Shown in pieces: positions 56,380 through 64,000 of a stretch of 64,000 nt of DNA. The stretch lies in NCBI RefSeq assembly GCF_051622035.1, contig NC_135356.1, positions 13,750,079 to 13,814,078 of the forward strand, read 5' to 3'. The position numbers and the translations under genes are program-made. Within the stretch, counting starts at the first letter, position 1. Each line of letters starts with the position of its first letter. The notes under the pieces were generated by a model. That model was not told where the DNA came from. It made no database searches and saw only the letters and a program-made list of their open reading frames with translations. Origin of the DNA: Arctopsyche grandis (taxonomy: Eukaryota; Arthropoda; Insecta; Trichoptera; Hydropsychidae).

Positions 56380-56610
56380 ATGATCCGTTATAATTGAAAG
56401 TATCATAACTTCACTTTTCTTCATTTCGAGAAATATCTCGCAAAACATTAAATATAATGTGTTGCGTTTAACAATATTTAAAAATACTGGTGGCCTGTAA
56501 TACGTTTATTCTGCTTTCTCAAGATTCTGGACATATCGAACTAAAATAAGTGATACCAATTCGTGAATTAATTCAAACAGAAATTGTGTTATTAGAACTG
56601 AAAATTGGAC
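56380..56610 (+). repeat. Dispersed repeat family D, copy 2
   Basis: Collinear with 11915-12148 and in the same orientation; similar length and only small substitutions. Confidence 0.65.
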
Positions 56611-56749
56611 TACCGCATATATACATTTACTAACTTTTAATATATTACATATACATATTCTGGGTTTTGTGTGCACCTAGTTGTAATTGTAATACATATT
56701 AAATTTGTTATTTTTTTAAACATCAAAACCGGTTTGTGTCGCGCCTCAA

Positions 56750-57340
56750 ATTTACGACACGGCGAATTACATCCCTTTTTTCCCCGCATACGCGGCTTTC
56801 AACATCAACTTGGATTATTGGAAAGAGTCGTAGGAAGACATAAAAGTAATAAATAAGCAAAAATGACATACGCACGCTTGGATAGGAGATCGTAAAACCG
56901 CGTTGACCTAGGACACGCCCGAGGTTTCGATGTAAACAAGCTTAATTTACGAGCTCGCCTACGTCGAGAGGTCGTAAACGAGTCGAATTCAATTAAGGCG
57001 AGTCGGATTAAGATTTCGCAGAAAGAAAACGTGGTCGTCCGGCACCGAAAGGGTTGAAGGGACCTTCGATTCGGCGTTGCGAAAACAAACGGCCTTTGTT
57101 CGTCGTCTACACAGATAGTGCGTCGTCGAGAGGCGGCTATTGTTGAGAATCCATCATCCACGTATCACCATCCCGCAACAAAGGGATTACTCCGGATGAC
57201 GGCGAATTGTCATCCGTATTGTGTATGCCAGTGCTATTCAAACCGACCGACCGGTAAATATCATTTGGTATTACCTACGGACCGGTTTCTTTTTGAAGGG
57301 AAGGAACTTCCTCGTGAACGTTAGATTGAATTGGATACGG
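56750..57340. promoter_or_regulatory. GC-richer single-copy island
   Basis: Balanced composition with many CpG (GCGTCGTCGAGAGGCGGC, GACCGACCGACCGG). ORFs of 118 codons (minus) and 68 codons (plus) overlap here, but the translations (Arg- and Ser-rich) match no family that I know. It could be a non-coding exon, a regulatory element or a decayed gene. Confidence 0.25.
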
Positions 57341-57437
57341 CCGAATGTATGTTTTACGAAACGCTGAAATTAAATACAGTTCCCCTTCTTTGAAAATCAC
57401 CTAACAAACCTAACCTGTTTACCTAATGTGTATATAT

Positions 57438-57775
57438 GTTACAGTCGAAGTGTATTTTCAGTTGTAATATATTCCAACTGGCGTTTTAGGTCATTCATAT
57501 TCGAATACAATTCAACTAGAAAATTGTATTAACACAAGTGCAAATAAACTTTCAACAGTGTGCGCCAGTTGTAATATAGCAGTTGAGTTTTGACAGCTCA
57601 GATGTTTTTACGAATGCTTTAGAATTCAATAATGTGTTAATATTTGCTAGGTATTATGAATAAAGGTAATGAGTACCGTATTACGGTGGCTCTAAGACTT
57701 TCCAACTCAATTTACTAGTCGAGTGACGTTCACGCGAAAATCTAACCTTTCCATTTAACCTGGTACCAACTTATA
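57438..57775 (-). mobile_element. Element family F, shorter copy
   Basis: Inverse of 34375-34768: GTTACAGTCGAAGTGTATTT, CCAACTGGCGTTTTAGGTCA, GTGCGCCAGTTGTAATATAG, GGTAATGAGTACCGTATTAC and TTTAACCTGGTACCAACTTA all match. It is cut off at about 57775 inside the element. Confidence 0.65.
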
Positions 57776-57994
57776 TACATATACAGGTTGTTGTGAAGCT
57801 AAGTGCAAAGCCTTAAAGAGTTGATAGCTCATATCATTTAGAACATTTTGAGTCACAGCATACCTCAATACAAAGCCTTGAGTTTTTTTTAATTTCATTT
57901 TTAAAGATTTTTAATAAATACACCCAAATCTCATAGTTAATTGCTAATACTGCCCAAATTAAAAGCGGTATGCTAGTGCAAGTAGGAAAGTAGG

Positions 57995-58415
57995 AACCCA
58001 CTGATCACCAATTGATCAATGGGTTCGATCCACCATACTGCTGGTGATTTGGGGGTATTTGTGACTCCAAATCGATCGTTTCTTACCAGAGTTTGCCAAT
58101 TATATCTGATCATTGTTGAAACGGTTCCTTAAAATTGGCAAAACATCATCTTTCCTGCCGTCACAAATCTCCTGTATTTATTGTGTGTAAAATTTGTAAA
58201 AAATATGTACAAAATCTAAATCCATAATAATGTCAATGGACTAATTCTGTAATTAATTAATCAATTAATTGTTATTTCATGTTTGATTCAGTTTCTGGAA
58301 ATACAGTGATTTATGTAATAATAAAATTCTGCGTTGTTTGTAATTAATTGTCCAGGAAGGCGCATTGAGGTCTTCCTGTCAAGCCTTTCTGGTATATATC
58401 TATGTAAAAATAAAT
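57995..58415 (+). mobile_element. SINE type B, full-length copy
   Basis: Box B GGGTTCGATCCACC; core GACTCCAAATCGATCGTTTC, AGAGTTTGCCAATT, GTTGAAACGGTTCC; body with AATTAATTAATCAATTAATT and ATAATAAAATTCTGC; 3' hairpin CCAGGAAGGCGC..GCCTTTCTGG and an AAATAAAT tail. Close to the nested copy at 41994-42413. Box A is decayed. Confidence 0.85.
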
Positions 58416-58484
58416 ATAAATTACGCGAATGCGCCTAAAAATTACCTTACACTATATTTATATATAGCATGTAACTTTATTTTA

Positions 58485-58545
58485 ATTCGTTTAGCAATTC
58501 CGTTCCGAAGCCACCCGTTGAAATCAACGGGCCCAACACTATATA
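58485..58545 (-). repeat. Repeat family J end
   Basis: Minus strand reads AGTGTTGGGCCCGTTGATTT, CAACGGGTGGCTTCGGAACG, GAATTGCTAAACGAATT, matching 33229-33290. CCCGTTGA..TCAACGGG inside it is palindromic. Confidence 0.5.
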
Positions 58546-59388
58546 AATATATAATATCTGTTTTGTTCGTCGCTCGGAGGTTGATAACGACCGCATAATG
58601 AATGACCAGTGTGACATCGAGTCGTCCCTCGGACGGACAATTAGTATAGCCGACACATTAGGACCATCGCACACGTTCGTGATGTCGGAAACGCTAATGC
58701 GGTCCTGAGGATTAATGGGTTACACTTTTAACGCGAGAGGAAACCGTTCTTTGTATATTTTTTCTATATACACATACATACATACATATATATGTATATA
58801 CATATATATAAACATATTTTTTTTCCAGAAGCGTATCGATTGTGTCGGTGTACCGCCTACAGCTTTTTCCGGCTCGTCGGTTACGGCGTGGGACGCTCGC
58901 CGGAGCTTAGCCGAAGAGCCCTGCGATGTAATTCAAAGTAAATAGAAAACGGTGCGGATGAGAAGGGGTTGAAATAAAAATAAAAATGTAGGTCTTTATC
59001 GTAAGCGGGCCCCTGTGCAAATATAGGGATTTTTTCGCTCACCGGTCGTGAATCAACGCTTGTTTGCGATGTCTGAGGTATTCCGGATTTGAGTGAGACG
59101 TTTCTTTTTATACCTGGTTATAACTTTAAATTTGATCCTTTCGACTTTATACGTATGCATAATTATTACATGTAAATATTATTACATGTATATTATATAT
59201 ATATATATATACATACATACATATGTAATATGTAGTGCCCGGCATTTTCCAGTGTTGTTCCACATTGCTCGGCGTTGGCCAGCGTCACTCGAGCGGATGA
59301 CAGTTGGAAAAAATCTCTTCATAAGGATTTGACCCTCTTCAAAATATGTCTATAAACCACATTATTTAGAGTACCGTAGGATTTTAGT
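58546..59388. other. Intergenic stretch, GC-richer parts
   Basis: 58560-58720 and 58830-59060 are GC/CpG-richer and single-copy. A 76-codon ORF at 58715-58945 follows a TTTTTTTTCCAG acceptor-like site at 58817-58828, but has no recognised motif. Confidence 0.3.
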
Positions 59389-59911
59389 GGTGTAGTGCTA
59401 AATAAAAAAGTACCAGGGCTGTGTTTAATTTTTACGACCTGCCCCCCCCCCCTCGCTTTTTTCGTTACTTAAAAAATATGTATCATCATATTGGTAGTAG
59501 AAATATTTATAAAAAAATCAAATGCTAATTAACTTGAAAAGTCAATCAAAATGGTCATAGTAAGGTTTATTATTTTTTGCAATATAATATAAAGTTTTGA
59601 AAATTTTGTTAGATGATTCGATTTCGGCATCATTCAAAGTATCTATAATTTTTTTTCAATGGTTTGTTGTTGCACTCAAATGGGCATTTGAGTGAGGATA
59701 GGGTTGTAGTCACCAAATATTAAAACGAGAGTCTGCTCACAATATTTGGTATGCAAAATTGTTTATGAAATATATTTTTTAATTGTACTCAATTTTTTTC
59801 TCAATTTAATTGTACTTAGTTTCAAAACAATTTTTATATCAAAGTACCAGGACGGCGACCTGACTCCAAAATAAGTACCAGGGCGGTGACCTGGCCCGAC
59901 TACACCACTGA
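59389..59911. mobile_element. Possible hAT-like MITE
   Basis: Left end AGTGGTGTAGTGC and the inverse of the right end CAGTGGTGTAGTCGG agree. AAGTACCAGGGC occurs just inside the left end and again near the right end. Flanking octamers do not match, so there is no target duplication to confirm it. Confidence 0.4.
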
Positions 59912-59939
59912 TTGTATACCGAATTTGTTTGATTTATAT

Positions 59940-60800
59940 TGAAAACTGCGCTCACTTGCCCGGCGTTTCTTGGCAATTTTTATATAGGGGAAATCCAACA
60001 TTAGGCTTCAAGTTACACAAAATAGCGTATCAAATTTTCCGGTTCTATGTACAAATGTATTAAAAATATATTGAAAACTAGTATTTCATTGTGGACAAAC
60101 ACACTTGTCCGGCGTTTCCCAGCAATTTTCGTATAGGGAAAATTCGAGTTTAAGTACCACAAAATAATATATCAAATTTCCGGTTTTATGTTCATAGATA
60201 CGTATACATATATGTATATATAATATTAGCCCGGTGTTGCCCGGCCGGCTCTTAGTAAACATACGGTGAAATACATATATAATACCAAATTTGGTGGTCC
60301 AAAATTGAACACTGTGGAATCATTTTGCGAATAATCACATTTGTCCAGCGTTGACCGAGCGTTACCGTAAGAGGGTTCTTTGATTCTAGATTCAGTGTTG
60401 AGGTATGAGATAAATTATACTATACCAAATTTGTTGATCTCAAATTGAAAACTTTGGAATTGCTTAGAGCACAATAAAATTTACCCAGCGTTGACCGAGC
60501 GCCACTGTATGAGGCTTTTTCTATCCTGGACTCTGGGGTAATATACGGTGAGATACACAATATACAAAATTTGGTGGTCCTACATATGTACATTAAAAAT
60601 GCGTAATTGCTTTGTATTCAATCACATTTGCCCAGCATTGCCCCAGCGTTATTTTTGGATAGTGGATTCCATATTAAGATACGGTGAGATTGACATATGT
60701 ATATGTATGTACATAAATATATAGATGGAGTTGGTGATCCTAAATGGAAATCGATGAGGCAGAAATCTTGCCCAGCGTTACTCGGGCATTATTTTATATA
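59940..60800 (+). repeat. Decayed tandem array, about 115-150 bp units
   Basis: The motif TTGCCCGGCGTT / TTGTCCAGCGTTGACCGAGC recurs at about 59955, 60105, 60227, 60348, 60482, 60628 and 60770. Between copies the order is a GATTC-like stretch, GGTGAGATAC, CCAAATTTGGTGGTCC and GAAAAC. A possible further unit lies at about 59236-59290. Units are diverged but keep the same internal order. Confidence 0.65.
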
Positions 60801-61138
60801 GAAGTCCTTCGAATCCGGTCTCCGAGTTGAAGTACCATGAGATGGAATACCAAATTAGGTAATTATATGTATATATGGAAAACCGTGAAAAACATATTTA
60901 GTGCGAGCCCTTCTAAAATCCATCTATACATACCTACATATATATGTACATATATTTGAAGTCAGGAAAATAGTTTTAAGTTGAAAACTGTGGCTTTGCA
61001 TTGTACACACACACTGTATTTTGTACATTTATATGTAATTACATAAATGATCCAATATGTAATAAAAGGATTCTAATCAAAATAAAGGACTCGTTGTATT
61101 GGGTTTTTTATAGTTTAATTGTATTTTTCCTTTCACAG

Positions 61139-61297
61139 CGAACTCCATTGTGCGAATGCTTTGTTATTCCTGGAAGTTTCATTGGCACCGAATTCTACGG
61201 CATGATTAGTATTGGAGACGCGAAAATAGGATTGGAGATAAATCTTGCGGTGATGTTAAGACGCATCCTCCACGCTGGAGATAATCCAAGCATGTAA
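61139..61297 (+). CDS. Possible terminal exon, product unknown
   Basis: A good acceptor (TTTTTCCTTTCACAG) precedes 52 codons ending in TAA at 61295-61297: RTPLCECFVIPGSFIG to HAGDNPSM. The piece has more balanced codon use than the neighbouring DNA, and 61300-61490 is also less AT-rich, as a 3' UTR might be. No donor or upstream exon is identified within the window and no family is recognised. It may be chance. Confidence 0.2.
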   Translation, partial: RTPLCECFVIPGSFIGTEFYGMISIGDAKIGLEINLAVMLRRILHAGDNPSM

Positions 61298-61552
61298 ATA
61301 TTATTCATTGAAAACGGTTTTCAGTTTCCGGTGTGAAATCCGGATTTGCTCACATGCGATATATTTCAATACCATGTTTATTCTAGTCGATGGTTCCATT
61401 GAAATTCAGACTCGGGACATGAAATCCTCGCATTCGAGAAGCAAATCCTTCTTATTCGTTCCGTTCTACAGCACTAACGATCCGAAAATTTATAATAGAA
61501 AATTAACTATAGTCACACTTGCATACTATGAACATACATATAATACATATAT

Positions 61553-61555
<3 letters not shown>

Positions 61556-61615
<60 letters not shown>
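61556..61615. repeat. (TA)n microsatellite
   Basis: About 60 bp of TA. Confidence 0.95.
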
Positions 61616-61619
<4 letters not shown>

Positions 61620-62086
61620 CGGAAAATTTACTCTGCTATAGACTACATATGTACATATAAATATGTACATTGTTCAAATGCTTATTTAATATTTTACGAA
61701 ATGTAACACCAAATGGTAATATGTATATATGATGCTTTTTTTGCCAAGTAATGCTAAATTTATTAAGTTTGCTTTCATATTGTACGAAAAAATAAATGAT
61801 GAAATTACGGTTGGCAAAAATGCCGTTACATGTGATAAATAGCCCGTCCCTCCCAACAACCTTCACGTTGAACCTTTTAAATTGAGAAAAATAAATAAAT
61901 TTATAAAGCTAACGATGATATGGACACTCTTATGCAACATCCATATGAATATAATTTTGATTTTGCTTATTCATATAAGTTTTAGGTTTGGTTAAAGAAA
62001 TCCTCCAGTTATTTATGAATGATCTTTTGCCAAGATCCATACTTTTGTATTATAATTATACTATAAATAACAATGAATAAATAAAG
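61616..62086. other. AT-rich stretch without a gene
   Basis: No gene recognised. Confidence 0.35.
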
Positions 62087-62235
62087 TGGGGGGGGGGGGT
62101 AGATAACCCTAGGCGCAAAATTAGGGGGAGAAGATGACCGCAAGCGCAAGATAAGAGGAGGTAGATGACCCCGGGTATAATATAAAGGGGGCACATGACC
62201 CCGGGCGTAAGGTGGGGGGGGGGGGGGGGGCGCTA
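62087..62235 (+). repeat. G-rich minisatellite
   Basis: Four imperfect copies of about 35 bp with the pattern G-run, GTAGATGACCCCGGGCGCAA, AATAA. The outer G runs are 12 (62088-62099) and 17 (62214-62230) bases. ORFs of Pro-rich sequence on the minus strand are artefacts. Confidence 0.75.
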
Positions 62236-63820
62236 AATCACAGTTGCTTATATCGGGGATTTTCAAAATGGTGATTATTATTTGAAATTTTACAATTAAA
62301 GTTTATTTAAAATGCATACGAGCGCTACAAGGTACATATTTACGAAAATGACAATACAATATATGTAAGTATTCGAAAATTATCAAAAACAAAAAGAATA
62401 AGAGAAAAGGGTAGTAGGACGTTTGAAATACATATCTACGGCTCTGCATCAATGTAAATACTATTATGGTTTATCATAAATTAAAACAGTGTGGTGTGGT
62501 ATTTGAACATCTAAAATTTTATCTTCCTTGTTAAATGTACTGTCGCAAACGAGATAAAAGCTTCAAAGGGCTTAAATCAGAAGATACATGTAAACGTTTT
62601 TGTCTCGAGGCTTACCAGTTCATCCTTAGTTACATAGGTTAGCATCTTCAACAGAGTTTACATTATTTATATTAATACGACTTAAAACAGCTATCCCGTT
62701 CGCACTCTAATAATGGGGTATATGTTGTATAAATTGTATCGCAAACATACAGGAAATCAAAGTAAACTAAACTGAGTGAAATCGAGTTATAATGATATAC
62801 ATACATACATACTTAGGGTAAGGGATAGAGTTATTAAACGTATATTTGTGTTTGATACGCTCGGGGCATTTTGAGGTTCACGTCGAAGAGATACTGAGCT
62901 GGGGGCATGTATCGTACGAAATATCTCCATTTATCTCCTGCCGTAGCTTTCGTGATGTAATCTCCGCAAAATCTGCGATAAAGGAAAATTTAATTATTTT
63001 CCACTCACGTGACACGATACCTGTACACATTAGCGTATGTAAATTTCATCTCGCACACCCTATATCTATCTATACAAATGCACAGCGCATACGAAACTCG
63101 CACATACACATATATGTACATACTATGTTCGTCCGTGAGATGCCAAGGGCAAAAAATACGTCTACAATATTAGTTCGAGGCGTTTTTGGCAAGCCGTATT
63201 CGGTATGTATCGATATGAGTTTGTGTATTTGAAATGCCAGTGGAGTTTACTGAATGGGTTTGTGGTGGTAATTAAAGCGCCACTGGCGATACTATTTATC
63301 GATCTGATGCTAATTGCTAAATCCAAATTATGTAATATAAATATATTATGAATTTTGTTGAAAGTTCGCAAATATGTGTTGTTATTTTTGTTTTTATCAA
63401 AAGATTATTTGCTATTACAATAGATGTCGTTCGATACTTTAATATCAATTGATTTATTTAAATTTTGATAATTATCTCGCACTCTACATCTTCTTAAAAT
63501 CACTTACTTTTTCTTTTATATTATTATAAAACGTTATGTATGTACTGTACATATATGTATCTATGCTATATATTATATGTTTATGCTTATTGAAACATTT
63601 AACTTTGATCATTCTACATTCTTCTTTGTTCTTAAATCCTCTACCCTTTCTTATTGTATTTAACAGTCATATATTTGGAAATAACATTTTCACTTTTAAA
63701 TATAATACAAAGCTTTCAGCTTAAAAACTTTTTGGGTCATCACCTATTTAGTACCACCTTCACTGTCTTCTTTTTCAACATGCTTTCATAATACAACTAC
63801 AGTTTTTTTTCACTATAAAA
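62236..63820. other. Intergenic stretch
   Basis: AT-rich except about 62850-63250, where a 128-codon plus-strand ORF (MCLIRSGHFEVHVEEILSWG to MSLCI) runs through balanced sequence; I do not recognise it and do not call it a gene. 63530-63770 is T-rich. Confidence 0.3.
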
Positions 63821-64000
63821 TTCAACCTTTTGCAAACGGAATCCAACCATTTGCAAACGAAATCCAACCTTTTGCAAATTAAATCCCACAAATGCAAAAA
63901 GTTGAATTTCATTTGCAAAAGGTTGAATTTCATTTGCAAAAGGTTGAATTTCATTTGTAAAAGGTTGAACTTCCTTTGCAAAAATTTGAATTTTATGTTT
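63821..64000. repeat. 21-bp minisatellite with orientation switch
   Basis: Left part: three copies of TTCAACCTTTTGCAAACGGAA-type units split as TTCAACCTTT and TGCAAACGAAA. Right part from about 63890: at least four copies of the inverse, TTTGCAAAAGGTTGAATTTC. The array turns around at about 63885 and runs past the window end. Confidence 0.85.

Overview
The window is AT-rich nuclear DNA of an insect. The evidence is one intron-containing gene for a Tweedle (DUF243) cuticle protein, a family confined to insects. Supporting it are insect-type retroposons and transposons, and the palindromic micro-repeat TACATACATATGTATG scattered through the whole window. The sequence alone does not fix the order. 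There is no sign of bacterial genes, CRISPR, rRNA genes or genuine tRNA genes; every tRNA-like box A/box B pair I could find sits in a SINE head.

Protein-coding content is very low. The only gene I call with confidence is the Tweedle gene at 20035-22253: a 5-codon first exon, a 1.24-kb intron, then a 319-codon second exon, giving 324 residues. Weaker candidates are a transposase-type helix-turn-helix exon at 51677-52048, an orphan ORF at 15731-16150 and a possible terminal exon at 61139-61297. Everything else that is open is retrotransposon coding sequence or repeat-driven.

The rest is mostly mobile-element debris. (1) A nearly full-length RTE-type LINE (2162-5860) with one frameshift lies inside a long (TA)n tract. 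A 5'-truncated minus-strand copy of the same family is at 40320-40780, and the 3' end of a second LINE family is at 11490-11880. (2) At least ten SINE-related copies have different tRNA-like heads and different 3' parts but share a central core. Their 3' hairpins match the hairpin at the end of a LINE-like tail family (120-450, 18340-18640, 31990-32255), which suggests one reverse transcriptase mobilises all of them. (3) DNA transposons are non-autonomous: PIF/Harbinger-like MITEs with TTA/TAA target duplications (26869-27206, 37914-38213), a hAT-like element with a perfect 8-bp duplication (41762-43118) that contains two further nested insertions, a mariner-like fold-back MITE (16738-16925), and several unclassified families found as pairs.

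Simple and tandem repeats are a second theme. There are six long (TA)n tracts and a GC-rich block (46690-47690) in which a 40-bp unit is arranged in a higher-order repeat of about 350 bp. There is also a decayed tandem array (59940-60800), two minisatellites near the right end (62087-62235; 63821-64000, the latter with an orientation flip), and a decayed tandem duplication at the left end. Between these lie single-copy AT-rich stretches with a few islands of higher GC that could be cis-regulatory DNA. That last point is inference only.
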